Below, piece by piece: positions 19,129 through 27,676 of a stretch of 54,307 nt of DNA. The notes beneath the pieces were generated by a model. The model saw only the letters and a list, made by a program, of their open reading frames with translations, was not told the origin of the DNA and ran no database searches. Every line of letters starts with the position of its first letter. Positions within the stretch are counted from its first letter, which is position 1. The DNA is taken from positions 1 through 54,307 of the forward strand of contig JANYFE010000019.1 in assembly GCA_025362795.1 (NCBI GenBank), in the 5' to 3' direction. The position numbers and the translations under genes are program-made. This DNA is from Rhodobacterales bacterium. Lineage in GTDB: Bacteria; Pseudomonadota; Alphaproteobacteria; Rhodobacterales; Rhodobacteraceae.

Positions 19129-21473
19129 GCATGGGAAAAGCACTGCCGCATGACAGCTCACCCCTGCAAGTGACGGGTGAGGCGCGGTATGTCGATGATG
19201 TGCCGCTGCCCGAGGGGGCCCTGCATCTGGCGTTCGGGCTGAGCACTTGTGCGCATGGCGAGATTGTCTCGGTGGATTTGAGCGCGGTCAGGGCAGCTGA
19301 GGGGGTGGTGCGGGTGTACGCGGCAGAGGATTTCGCCGAGATGCCGGATTGCTCGCCTTCGACCCATGACGAGCCGCTTTTGGCCGTGGGGACTGTGCAT
19401 CATGTCGGGCAGCAGGTGTTTCTGGTGGTGGCGGACAGTCATCTGGCAGCGCGCAAGGCCGCGCGGTTGGGGAAGATTGTGTATCGGGAGTTGCCCGCTT
19501 TGTTGACGGTGGAGGAGGCGCTGGCGGCGAACAGCCGGTTTGAGGCGGGGCCGATTGTCTGGGCCAAAGGCGATGCGGCGGCGGCGATTGCTGCGGCGCC
19601 GCACAGGATCGAGGCGGATTTGGAGGTTGGCGGGCAGGAGCATTTCTATCTGGAGGGGCAGATAGCGGCAGCGTTGCCGCAGGAGGGCGGCGATATGGTG
19701 ATCCTGTCGTCCACCCAGCATCCGACCGAAATTCAGCACAAGGTCGCGCATGCCCTGCACCTGCCCATGGCGAATGTGCGTGTGGAAATGCGGCGGATGG
19801 GCGGCGGGTTCGGCGGCAAGGAAAGCCAAGGCAATGCGCTGGCCATTGCCTGTGCGATTGCGGCGCGGGATACCGGCAAGCCCTGCAAGATGCGCTATGA
19901 CCGCGATGATGACATGATGATCACCGGCAAGCGGCATGACCTGAAAATCCGCTATCGGGTGGGGTTTGACGATGCGGGGCGGATCAAGGGCATTGAGTTT
20001 CTGCATTTGATGCGCTGTGGCTGGGCGCAGGATTTGTCGCTGGCGGTGGCCGACCGGGCGATGCTGCATTCGGACAATTGCTATCACCTGCCGGATATCC
20101 GGATCGAAAGCCACCGGTTGAAGACCAACACCCAGAGCGCCACCGCCTATCGCGGCTTTGGCGGGCCGCAGGGGATGATCGGGATCGAGCGGGTGATGGA
20201 CCATATCGCCTTTGCGGTGAAGAAAGACCCGGTGGAGGTGCGGCGCGCGAATTTTTATCGCGGGGTGGCACCTACTGGTGCGGGGACTGGAAGGCGGATT
20301 GGTGGGGCTTATTCGCCGCATCCCGAACAATTCGCGGCGCAGACCACGCCATTTCATATGCCGGTGGAGGATTTCATTGGCGATGTTATGGTGGCGGAGC
20401 TGGAGAAGCGGTCAGATTATGCGGGGCGCAAAGCGGCGATTGCAGAATGGAACCGCGCCAGTCCGATCCTGAAGCGCGGGATTGCGCTGACACCGGTGAA
20501 GTTCGGGATTTCGTTCACGCTGACCTGGCTCAATCAGGCCGGGGCGCTGGTGCATGTCTATCAGGATGGCTCGATCCATCTGAACCACGGCGGAACCGAG
20601 ATGGGTCAGGGGCTGAACCAGAAGGTCGCGCAGGTGGCGGCGTCGGTGTTCGGGGTGGACACTTCGGTGGTGAAGATTACCGCGACCGATACGGCGAAAG
20701 TGCCGAATACCAGCGCCACGGCGGCATCGTCGGGGTCGGATATGAACGGAATGGCGGCGCAGCAGGCCTGCGAGATCATTCGTGGACGGATGGCGGAGTA
20801 TCTGGCGACGAAGCATCAGGCGCGGGCCGAAACTGTGATGTTCGAAGGCGGGCGGGTGCGGGTGGCGGGCGCGGACTACGCCTTTGCCGAGGTGGCGCTG
20901 ATGACTTATCAGGCGCGGATATCGCTGTCGTCGACCGGGTTTTATGCCACGCCCAAGATCGTCTGGGACCGGATCAAGGGCGAGGGGCGGCCGTTTTTGT
21001 ACTTCGCTTATGGCGCGGCGGTGACGGAGGTGGTGATTGACACCTTGACCGGCGAGAACCGGATTTTGCGGGTGGATATCCTGCATGACACGGGCACCAG
21101 CCTGAACCCGGCTTTGGACATTGGCCAGATCGAGGGGGCTTATGTGCAGGGCGCGGGCTGGCTGACGACGGAGGAATTGGTGTGGGATGGCCGCGGGCGG
21201 CTTTTGACGCATGCGCCGTCGACCTATAAAATCCCGGCTTGTTCGGATCGGCCTCGGATTTTCAACGTCGATCTGTGGGATCAGCCGAACCGCGAGGATA
21301 CGGTGGGCAAATCCAAGGCAGTGGGGGAGCCGCCGTTCATGCTGGGGATATCGGCGTTTTTGGCATTGAGCGATGCGGTGGCGGCCTGTGGCGACGGGTC
21401 GGTTTATCCGGCCTTGGACGCACCAGCGACGGCGGAGCGGGTGTTGATGGCGGTGCGGCGGCAGCATGTTTGA
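19125..21473 (+). CDS. xdhB: Xanthine dehydrogenase molybdopterin-binding subunit
   Basis: The 782-residue catalytic subunit carrying the molybdenum cofactor. Visible family features are [20 protein letters not shown] at the N-terminus, [11 protein letters not shown] near residue 225, [12 protein letters not shown] near 343, [12 protein letters not shown], and the active-site glutamate E735 in VGEPPFMLG. It forms an (alpha-beta)2 enzyme with XdhA. It overlaps xdhA by 4 bp and xdhC by 8 bp, so the order and coupling xdhA-xdhB-xdhC are intact. The length is normal for the Rhodobacter-type split enzyme. Confidence 0.95.
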   Translation: MSMGKALPHDSSPLQVTGEARYVDDVPLPEGALHLAFGLSTCAHGEIVSVDLSAVRAAEGVVRVYAAEDFAEMPDCSPSTHDEPLLAVGTVHHVGQQVFLVVADSHLAARKAARLGKIVYRELPALLTVEEALAANSRFEAGPIVWAKGDAAAAIAAAPHRIEADLEVGGQEHFYLEGQIAAALPQEGGDMVILSSTQHPTEIQHKVAHALHLPMANVRVEMRRMGGGFGGKESQGNALAIACAIAARDTGKPCKMRYDRDDDMMITGKRHDLKIRYRVGFDDAGRIKGIEFLHLMRCGWAQDLSLAVADRAMLHSDNCYHLPDIRIESHRLKTNTQSATAYRGFGGPQGMIGIERVMDHIAFAVKKDPVEVRRANFYRGVAPTGAGTGRRIGGAYSPHPEQFAAQTTPFHMPVEDFIGDVMVAELEKRSDYAGRKAAIAEWNRASPILKRGIALTPVKFGISFTLTWLNQAGALVHVYQDGSIHLNHGGTEMGQGLNQKVAQVAASVFGVDTSVVKITATDTAKVPNTSATAASSGSDMNGMAAQQACEIIRGRMAEYLATKHQARAETVMFEGGRVRVAGADYAFAEVALMTYQARISLSSTGFYATPKIVWDRIKGEGRPFLYFAYGAAVTEVVIDTLTGENRILRVDILHDTGTSLNPALDIGQIEGAYVQGAGWLTTEELVWDGRGRLLTHAPSTYKIPACSDRPRIFNVDLWDQPNREDTVGKSKAVGEPPFMLGISAFLALSDAVAACGDGSVYPALDAPATAERVLMAVRRQHV

Positions 21474-22404
21474 CATTGGCGCATTGCAAGAGGCGTTGCA
21501 GTTTGGCCGGGTCGCCCGCGTGGTGATCGCCGGGTTCGACGGACATTCGCCGCGTGAGGTCGGGGCGGCGATGCTGGTCTGGGGTGCGGGTCAGTCGGGA
21601 ACGATTGGCGGCGGGGCGCTGGAGTTTCAGGCGGTTGCGCGGGCAAGGGCGATGCTGGTGGCGGGCGGTTCGCGGTGGGATCGGGAGGCGTTGGGGCCAT
21701 CGCTGGGTCAATGCTGTGGCGGCGTGGTGACGCTGTTGACCGAGGTTTACGACGCCGTGCCGGAGGGGCCGGTTGTGGCGCGGGGGCCCGGAGAGATGCC
21801 TCTGGCGGTCAGCCGGATGCTGGCGGCGGCGCGGGGGCAAGGGGTGATGCCTGCGGTCGGGATGGTGCAGGGGTGGATGGTGGAGCCCGTTGCTGTCCCG
21901 CTGCGGCAAGTCTGGGTCTGGGGTGCGGGGCATGTCGGGCGGGCGTTGGTTTCTGTGTTCACCCCCCTGCCCGGGCTGGCGATCACCTGGGTGGATTTTG
22001 CGGTGGAGCGGTTTCCCGAGGTGTCGGGGATCAGGGTTCTGCCGGTGCCGGAGCCGGAGCGGGCGGTGGCGCTGGCTCCGCTGGATGCAGAGCATTTGAT
22101 CGTGACCTTCAGCCATGCGCTGGATTTGGAGCTGTGTCACCGGCTGCTGGGGCATGGGTTTTCGCGATGTGGGCTGATTGGCTCGGCAACGAAATGGGCG
22201 CGGTTCAGGGCTCGGCTGGCGGCGCTGGGGCATGGGACGGCGGAGATCGGGCGGATTGAATGCCCGATTGGCGACCCCAGTTTGGGCAAGCATCCGCAAG
22301 AGATTGCGATCGGGGTGGCGGCGGGGATGCTGCGGCCACCTGTGGTTTCGGCCCTGCGTCCACATGTGGACACGAGACGAAACCTATCTGAATCAATGGG
22401 TTAA
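21466..22404 (+). CDS. xdhC: Xanthine dehydrogenase accessory protein XdhC
   Basis: This 312-residue chaperone binds molybdopterin, promotes its sulfuration and inserts it into XdhB. The N-terminal XdhC/CoxI domain has GHSPREVGAAMLV and GTIGGGALE; the two adjacent cysteines in GQCCGGVV are the conserved pair. The C-terminal Rossmann-like domain has WVWGAGHVGRALV and later CGLIGSATKWARFRARL. It starts 8 bp inside xdhB. The last codons overlap a perfect palindrome, GTCCACATGTGGAC (22358-22371). It is convergent with the SRPBCC gene, with only 28 bp between them. Confidence 0.92.
   Translation: MFDIGALQEALQFGRVARVVIAGFDGHSPREVGAAMLVWGAGQSGTIGGGALEFQAVARARAMLVAGGSRWDREALGPSLGQCCGGVVTLLTEVYDAVPEGPVVARGPGEMPLAVSRMLAAARGQGVMPAVGMVQGWMVEPVAVPLRQVWVWGAGHVGRALVSVFTPLPGLAITWVDFAVERFPEVSGIRVLPVPEPERAVALAPLDAEHLIVTFSHALDLELCHRLLGHGFSRCGLIGSATKWARFRARLAALGHGTAEIGRIECPIGDPSLGKHPQEIAIGVAAGMLRPPVVSALRPHVDTRRNLSESMG
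22358..22371. other. 14-bp perfect palindrome GTCCACATGTGGAC
   Basis: The palindrome lies within the last codons of xdhC. A close relative, TGTCCACATATGGACA, lies at 24467-24482 or very near, just after the FAD oxidoreductase gene. The two flank the ArsR/SRPBCC/oxidoreductase block. Function unknown. Confidence 0.5.
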
Positions 22405-22432
22405 TTGTCAGGATTTGCCTGATATTAAGACT

Positions 22433-22936
22433 TTACCCGACCAGCGGCAGGATCGCCGCCAGCTTGCCCAACTCGCCTTCCCAACCCATGCGCTGCCGTT
22501 CGCTCCATTCCGCGTCGCGCATGCGCTGGAAGGTCAGGCGCATTTCGGCCTCGGCACCCTCGGCAGAAAAATCGACGGCGAGCGCGGTGCTGTAAGGCGC
22601 TGTGCCGGGGATGAAATCGACCAGATGGGCATAGGCGAGGCGTCGCAGCGGGGTGACTTCGCTGTAGGTGATATGGGCCTTGGTGGCGGTGGGCATTGCG
22701 TGGGTCTTCATATACGCGACCATTTCGGGGGCCATCGCGGTCATCGTATAGGCAACCGTCCCCCCTGCCCTGAGGTCGATGTGTTGGACGGTGACGGCGA
22801 AACCGGGCGGGCCCCACCAGCTTTCGATGCCCGCTTTGGTCGTCCACAGATCCCAGAGGTCTTGCAGATTGGCGCGGAAGCGGCGGGTCATGGTGAAGGT
22901 TTCACCGGGCGGCAGGGTGGAGACATCGGGGATCAT
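22433..22936 (-). CDS. SRPBCC domain protein (AHSA1-like)
   Basis: This 167-residue protein has a START/Bet v1-like ligand-binding fold of the AHSA1 (activator of Hsp90 ATPase homologue 1-like) type. It has RRFRANLQDLWDLWTTKAGI and WWGPPGFAVTVQHIDLRAGG, then a C-terminal helix ending RMGWEGELGKLAAIL. Such proteins often sit next to an ArsR regulator, as here, where the ATG overlaps the arsR stop by 4 bp. The ligand is unknown. An upstream in-frame start would extend it into the arsR gene and is rejected. Confidence 0.83.
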   Translation of the reverse strand: MIPDVSTLPPGETFTMTRRFRANLQDLWDLWTTKAGIESWWGPPGFAVTVQHIDLRAGGTVAYTMTAMAPEMVAYMKTHAMPTATKAHITYSEVTPLRRLAYAHLVDFIPGTAPYSTALAVDFSAEGAEAEMRLTFQRMRDAEWSERQRMGWEGELGKLAAILPLVG

Positions 22937-23274
22937 GATTGGTCCTTGTTCCTGCGGCCCATTTGTACGGCGGTCAGCGCGCCGGCAAAGAGGTCCAAGC
23001 GGTCTGACCACAGGGCGCGGTAGCTGGAAATCCAGTCGTCAAGATCGCGGAAAGGTTCGGGGCACAGCGCATACAGGCGGCGCTGGCCGTCGGCGCGGAC
23101 TTTGACCACGCCCGCCTGATGCAAGAGGCGCAGGTGGCGCGAGACGCCGGATTGCTGGATGCCAACCTTCTGAACGATCTGACCCACCGGGCATTCGCCG
23201 TCGCGCAGGATGGCGAGGATTTCCAACCTTGTGGGATCGGACAGGAGTTGCAGAAGGGCCGAAGTGTTACTCAT
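22933..23274 (-). CDS. ArsR-family transcriptional regulator
   Basis: This 113-residue winged-helix repressor has LLQLLSDPTRLEILAILRDG, then the recognition helix region VGIQQSGVSRHLRLLHQAGV and the wing VKVRADGQRRLYAL. It lacks the cysteine pair (ELCVCDL) of metal-sensing ArsR proteins, so a metal-independent signal is likely. This type is often paired with an SRPBCC protein, as here. The ATG at 23274 is chosen over upstream ATGs because those would run through the AT-rich operator-like palindrome just upstream. Confidence 0.87.
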   Translation of the reverse strand: MSNTSALLQLLSDPTRLEILAILRDGECPVGQIVQKVGIQQSGVSRHLRLLHQAGVVKVRADGQRRLYALCPEPFRDLDDWISSYRALWSDRLDLFAGALTAVQMGRRNKDQS

Positions 23275-23275
23275 G

Positions 23276-23324
23276 TGTATATACATGCAAGTATATTCTT
23301 TGTAAGTCAAGTGGGGTGACTTGA
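23276..23324. promoter_or_regulatory. Probable ArsR operator/promoter region with two dyads
   Basis: TGTATATACA (23276-23285) is a perfect palindrome, and ATATAC (23279-23284) also pairs with GTATAT (23291-23296). A second dyad, TCAAGT (23307-23312) with ACTTGA (23319-23324), follows. Both lie between the divergent arsR and FAD oxidoreductase genes, immediately before the arsR start, where autorepression would act. Confidence 0.5.
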
Positions 23325-23376
23325 GAGTTCTTTGCCGGGCGGGCTAAGGTAGTCGCAGGTTAGGCAGGGGACGGAT

Positions 23377-24453
23377 ATGGACGCGGATTTTCTGATCATT
23401 GGCGGCGGGATTGCCGGCATTTCTGCAGCGGCGCGGTTGTCGAACCTGGGGTCGGTGCTGCTGCTGGAGGCGGAGGATAACCTGGCCTACCACACCTCTG
23501 GTCGGTCGGCGGCGATGTACGAGCCGCAGTATGGCAAGCCTGCGGTGGTCGGGCTGTCGCTGGCCTCGGGGGAGTATCTGCGCGGGATTGCAGGAATGTT
23601 GACGCCGCGCGGCATGTTGGTGGTCGCGCGGGCCGGCGATGAGGCGGCGCTGGCGGTGGATGCTGCGGCGATGTCGATGGATTTGATTTCGCCAGACGCG
23701 GCTGTGGCGCAGTTTCCGCTGTTGAACCGGGCCGTGGTGGTGGCGGCGGCCCACAGTTCGCAAGCCTGGGACATTGATACCGACCGGCTGTTGCAGGGGT
23801 TTGCGAAGGCCGCGCGGGGCAATGGAGCACGGATTGTCACCAAGGCGCGGGTTTCGGGGATCGCGAAGATTGCCGGGGGGTGGAAGGTCATGTCGGCTGC
23901 CGGGGAGTTTACGGCGCGGACCTTGGTGAATGCGGCGGGGGCCTGGGTGGATGAGGTGGCGGCGCTGGCAGGTGTGCAGCCTTTGGGGTTTCAGCCGATG
24001 CGGCGGTCGATGGCGCGGATTGCGCTAACTTCGGGCGATGATGTTTCGGGCTGGCCGATGATGTTTGGCGTGGGCGAAAGCTGGTATTGCAAGCCGGATG
24101 CCGGGGCGTTGCTGGTGTCACCGGCGGAGGAGCATCCGATGGCGCCGCATGATGCGTTTGCTGACGACATGGTGCTGGCAGAGGGACTGGCGCGGTACGA
24201 GGAGATGGTGACGGAACCCGTGACGCGGCTGTTGTCGAACTGGGCGGGCTTGCGGACGTTTTCGCCCGACCGGGTTCTGGTGATCGGGCGGGACCGGCGG
24301 GAGTCGGATTTCTTCTGGCTGGCGGGTCAGGGCGGCTATGGGTTCCAGACCTCGGCTGCGGCAAGTAAGCTGGCGGCGGATTTGATCGCGGGGCGGCAGC
24401 CGGACTTGTCCGGCGATCTGGTGGCCCAACTGGACCCGGCGCGGTTTGAGTGA
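23377..24453 (+). CDS. FAD-dependent oxidoreductase, D-amino-acid oxidase family
   Basis: This 358-residue flavoenzyme is of the DAO superfamily. The FAD-binding motif FLIIGGGIAGISAAARL is at residues 5-21, EAED follows at the end of beta-2, and YHTSGRSAAMYEPQYG is near residue 46. The C-terminal nucleotide segment is WLAGQGGYGFQTSAAASKLA. The pattern resembles DauA/DadA-type D-amino-acid or amine dehydrogenases, but the substrate cannot be fixed from sequence. There is no signal peptide. It is divergent from arsR, 102 bp away, across the operator-like dyads, so it may be under the same regulator. A TGTCCA...TGGACA dyad follows its stop. Confidence 0.82.
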   Translation: MDADFLIIGGGIAGISAAARLSNLGSVLLLEAEDNLAYHTSGRSAAMYEPQYGKPAVVGLSLASGEYLRGIAGMLTPRGMLVVARAGDEAALAVDAAAMSMDLISPDAAVAQFPLLNRAVVVAAAHSSQAWDIDTDRLLQGFAKAARGNGARIVTKARVSGIAKIAGGWKVMSAAGEFTARTLVNAAGAWVDEVAALAGVQPLGFQPMRRSMARIALTSGDDVSGWPMMFGVGESWYCKPDAGALLVSPAEEHPMAPHDAFADDMVLAEGLARYEEMVTEPVTRLLSNWAGLRTFSPDRVLVIGRDRRESDFFWLAGQGGYGFQTSAAASKLAADLIAGRQPDLSGDLVAQLDPARFE

Positions 24454-24566
24454 TGCTGTCCACATATGGACACCGGGGGATTTTGTTTGATTTCAGTGGC
24501 TTGATTATTCTAATTAAGTGCTTTTAAACATTTGTGGGAGGCTTAGCCCTTCCCACAACCACAGCT

Positions 24567-25226
24567 TTAGTTGCCGAATGCCGTGCGGAGATTGGCTGTG
24601 GCCACATCCATAGCCTGAGCGGCCTGTGGCACCACGGCACCCATCCCGAAGAACTCGTGGGTCACGCCGTTATAGGTCTTCATTTCGACTGTGCGGCCAG
24701 CGGCCTGCGATGCAGCGCCAAACGCCTCGCCCTCCGAACGCAGCGGGTCGATTTGCGCGATCGGCTTTGTGATCTTGCTGTCGTGCGCCATGATCGCGAC
24801 ATAGGCCGCCAAATTGGCACCGGCGCTGTCGCAGACCACGGCCATGCGCTTGGCGTCGCCAATGAGATTGCCGGAATGCTCGACCGCCCAGATATAGGCG
24901 GCATTTGCATCATCATGGGCGGCAGGGAACATAGTTACGGGGTCTTGACGGTAATGCGACGACAGGACAACCGCTTTCGCCCCAAGCGCCAGTGACCGTG
25001 CCGAAGCGTCGTAGGTGTCGATATCTGCGATGACCCAACCGCCGCGATGAAAATAAACTATCACCGGGAAAGGGCCTTTGCCCGTGGGGGTATGGATGCG
25101 CACCGCAATTTCACACGCAGCGCCGGGACTCATGATGTCACGGGTGGCAATCTGGCAAGCCGGGCCCGATTTGATGTCTTTGCCGATCATCACGGCAGCG
25201 ACGGCGTCGGCGGGGGCAGAAGACAA
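24567..25226 (-). pseudogene. Degenerate alpha/beta hydrolase (HSL/lipase family) with internal deletion
   Basis: About 219 residues of an HSL-type alpha/beta hydrolase are readable but the gene looks broken. The oxyanion motif HGGGW reads HRGGW, the nucleophile motif GDSAGG reads CDSAGA, and the usual DYRLAPE reads HYRQDPV. The segment between the nucleophile region (AAYVAIMAHD) and the acid motif (IDPLRSEG) should be about 80-90 residues but is only about seven, an in-frame loss of roughly 240 bp. The serine, aspartate and histidine (THEFFGM) of the triad remain. There is no ATG near the expected start, only TTG. It is an isolated gene between unrelated units, most likely a relic. Confidence 0.7.
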
Positions 25227-25372
25227 TGCGACCGACCGAAGGGGAGTTTGCGACTTAAAGACACCCTTTTACGTGACCGGCGCGATAGTCCGTCAACAGT
25301 GACACAATGACGATTGCGGTGAAGTGGTTCCCGACGTGCGGCCGTATTGCCGGGCCTGCGCAGCGTTTTGCG

Positions 25373-25407
25373 CCGTCGATCCGCCGGTTACGGGCCCGGA
25401 TCGACGG
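25373..25407 (-). terminator. Hairpin downstream of the LysR gene
   Basis: CCGTCGATCCG (25373-25383) pairs perfectly with CGGATCGACGG (25397-25407) around a 13-nt loop. It begins 15 bp beyond the LysR stop. No U-tract follows on the minus strand, so it may be a Rho-independent-like or mRNA-end structure. The remaining gap to the pseudogene holds nothing else I recognise. Confidence 0.5.
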
Positions 25408-25421
25408 TTTGAAGCCGACGC

Positions 25422-26372
25422 TTATCTGCCCGGCATTGCCTGCCGTATCAGGTCGCACAGGCGTTGCGAGGTGGGGGGCAGAGAGACGCGGGCGCGGGTG
25501 ATCATGCCATAGGGTTCGACGATCACGCCCAGGTCGATGGGCAGCAGGTCGAATCCGGCTTCGGCACCGCTGGTGAACTGTTTGGCGGAGGCCAGCGAAA
25601 CGGCGGCGATGGCGTCGGACTGCTGCAACAGCGCGAGCGTCAGCAGAAAGGAGGCGGTCAACACCCGCTGGGTGGGTCGCGGCAGTCCAAGACCTTGCAA
25701 CCGGGCCAGGACGGTGCGGGTCAGCAGGTTGTCCGGCCCGGGCATGACCCAGTCATAGGCCAGCAGTTGGGCGGCGTGCAGCGGGTCGGGTTTGCGCAAC
25801 AGCGGATGGCCGTGGCGGGCGATCAGGGCGACCGGTTCGGATTCCATTGCGGCAAAGGCCAGCACTTCGGATTGCAATCCGTCTGGCAGGCGGCCGACGG
25901 CGAAATCCAGCCGCCCGGCGAGAAGCTGTTCGCACAGCAGGTCGGAGGGGCTGACCACCACCTCGACCGTGACATTCGGGTGGCGCAGGTTTTCGCTGTG
26001 CAAAGCCGGCAGCACGCGGTCCAGCGCCGGGCCGGTCACGGCACCGATCCTGACATGGCCAACGCCGCCGCTGGCGATTTCCGCAAGGTCACGCGCGGCG
26101 TCGTCCAGTTCCATCCGCACCCGCGCGGCCCGGGTGGCCAGGGCGCGGCCAATGGCCGTCAGACCGACGCCGCGCCCGGTGCGTTCGTGGACCGGATGAC
26201 CGATGATCCGCTCGATTTCCGCCACCTGCCGCGAGGCGGCGGGCTGGGTCACACCGATGGCGGCGGCGGCCTGGGTCAGCTGCCCGGCCTCGCCCAAAGC
26301 GGCCAGAAGGCGCAGGTGGCTAAGCTTTAACCCCCGGCGCAGCAGGGTGTCGGATGAGCGCGGGCCAATCAT
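25422..26372 (-). CDS. gbpR: LysR-family regulator of the sugar locus (GbpR-like)
   Basis: This 316-residue LysR-type regulator has an N-terminal helix-turn-helix LSHLRLLAALGEAGQLTQAA followed by AIGVTQPAASRQVAEIERI. The C-terminal half is a periplasmic-binding-like effector domain (LRIGAVTG-like segment, then LPDGLQSEVLAF). It is divergent from chvE, exactly as gbpR is from chvE in Agrobacterium, where GbpR responds to L-arabinose, D-fucose and D-galactose. That position and family are why the symbol is given. A 20-bp palindrome lies between the two genes. The effector here is inferred, not shown. Confidence 0.8.
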   Translation of the reverse strand: MIGPRSSDTLLRRGLKLSHLRLLAALGEAGQLTQAAAAIGVTQPAASRQVAEIERIIGHPVHERTGRGVGLTAIGRALATRAARVRMELDDAARDLAEIASGGVGHVRIGAVTGPALDRVLPALHSENLRHPNVTVEVVVSPSDLLCEQLLAGRLDFAVGRLPDGLQSEVLAFAAMESEPVALIARHGHPLLRKPDPLHAAQLLAYDWVMPGPDNLLTRTVLARLQGLGLPRPTQRVLTASFLLTLALLQQSDAIAAVSLASAKQFTSGAEAGFDLLPIDLGVIVEPYGMITRARVSLPPTSQRLCDLIRQAMPGR

Positions 26373-26384
26373 ATTATTTTCGCC

Positions 26385-26413
26385 ATGTTTTCATTACAAA
26401 ACATCATTTGACC
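26385..26413. promoter_or_regulatory. Candidate GbpR operator and -35 element
   Basis: ATGTTTT (26385-26391) and AAAACAT (26398-26404) form a 20-bp dyad with a 6-nt spacer, the size and T...A layout of LysR-type sites. It is 13 bp upstream of gbpR. TTGACC, a good -35 hexamer towards chvE, follows at 26408-26413; I see no clear -10. Confidence 0.5.
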
Positions 26414-26522
26414 GATATGCGGCGACGTTGCAATGGTCCCGGCACGGATCGATCGCGACGAAAGTTCGCAGCGAACCGTCGGGCTTAAGCTGCACCCGAC
26501 GTGCGGCAGGGGAGGATATCCT

Positions 26523-27599
26523 ATGAAGGTTTCAAGAAGGGCGCTTTTGGCGCTTACCGGTGCTGCAACCGCGTCGTCGATGTTCGGTTTCCGTGCCATG
26601 GCTGCCAGCAAGGGCACCATCGGCATTGCGATGCCGACCAAATCTTCTGCACGCTGGATTGCTGACGGCGACAACATGGTCAAGCAGTTCGAGGCGGCAG
26701 GCTATGCCACCGACCTGCAATATGCTGAAAATGACATCCCGAACCAGCTGGCCCAGATCGAGAACATGATCACCAAGGGCGTCAAGGCTTTGATCATCGC
26801 GGCTATCGACGGCACCACGCTGTCGAACGCACTGGACAACGCTGCGGCTGCGGGGATCAAGGTCATCGCTTATGACCGTCTGATCCGTGACACCGGCTCG
26901 GTCGACTTCTACACGACGTTTGACAACTTCAAAGTCGGCGTGCAGCAGGCGAATTCGCTGGTGGCCGGTCTGAAAGAGCGTTTCGGCGATGTGAAGCCGT
27001 GGAATGTCGAACTGTTCGGCGGCTCGCCGGACGACAACAACGCCGGTTTCTTCTACAACGGCGCGATGTCGGTTCTGCAGCCGATGATCGACAGCAAGGA
27101 CATCGTCATCCCGTCGGGTCAGATGGGCATGGACGTGGTCGGCACGCTGCGTTGGGATGGTGCCGTGGCACAGGCCCGCATGGACAACCTGTTGTCCTCG
27201 AACTACGCCGACAAGAAGCTGAACGGCGCTTTGTCGCCCTATGATGGTCTGTCGATCGGCATTCTGTCGTCGTGCAAAGGCGTCGGCTATGGCTCTGGCG
27301 ATCTGAAGATGCCGATCGTCACCGGTCAGGACTGCGAAATTCCGTCGATCAAGTCGATCATCGCGGGAGAGCAGTATTCGTCGATCTTCAAGGACACCCG
27401 CAATCTGGCCAAAGTCACCGTGGCGCTGGTGGATGCGGCCCTGTCGGGCGGCACCCCGGAGATCAACGACACCACCACCTACAACAACGGCGTCAAGGTC
27501 GTGCCGTCCTATCTGCTTGAAAGCGAGCCGGTGGATGTGACCAATTACGAAGCCATTCTTGTGACCGGTGGCTATTATACCGCTGACCAGCTGAAATAA
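26523..27599 (+). CDS. chvE: Multiple-monosaccharide ABC transporter substrate-binding protein ChvE
   Basis: This 358-residue periplasmic sugar-binding protein is of the ChvE/XylF type (type I fold). The Tat-like leader [17 protein letters not shown] is followed by a cleavage-like AMAAS. The mature part has [48 protein letters not shown] and [14 protein letters not shown], all typical of ChvE. Known members bind L-arabinose, galactose, glucose, xylose or fucose. The start at 26523 has a strong GGGGAGGA upstream. It is first gene of chvE-gguA-gguB-gguC plus catabolic genes. A long hairpin after it may keep its mRNA more abundant than that of the ATPase. Confidence 0.93.
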   Translation: MKVSRRALLALTGAATASSMFGFRAMAASKGTIGIAMPTKSSARWIADGDNMVKQFEAAGYATDLQYAENDIPNQLAQIENMITKGVKALIIAAIDGTTLSNALDNAAAAGIKVIAYDRLIRDTGSVDFYTTFDNFKVGVQQANSLVAGLKERFGDVKPWNVELFGGSPDDNNAGFFYNGAMSVLQPMIDSKDIVIPSGQMGMDVVGTLRWDGAVAQARMDNLLSSNYADKKLNGALSPYDGLSIGILSSCKGVGYGSGDLKMPIVTGQDCEIPSIKSIIAGEQYSSIFKDTRNLAKVTVALVDAALSGGTPEINDTTTYNNGVKVVPSYLLESEPVDVTNYEAILVTGGYYTADQLK

Positions 27600-27623
27600 T
27601 CAGCTAGACTGAAACGGCACGGG

Positions 27624-27659
27624 CCATAGCCGCCGCCCTGACAGGTGCGGCGGCTATGG
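27624..27659 (+). other. Long hairpin between chvE and gguA
   Basis: CCATAGCCGCCGC (27624-27636) pairs perfectly with GCGGCGGCTATGG (27647-27659), and a weaker outer GAAAC/GTTTC pairing extends it. There is no T-run. It fits a partial terminator or 3'-end stabiliser, which would raise expression of the binding protein over the ATPase. Confidence 0.65.
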
Positions 27660-27676
27660 TGTTTCGGGGGGAACGA

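Noticed and set aside
25227-25421. A small minus-strand gene between the hydrolase relic and the LysR gene
   Set aside because: The open frame covers a perfect hairpin and has no recognisable sequence or ribosome site.
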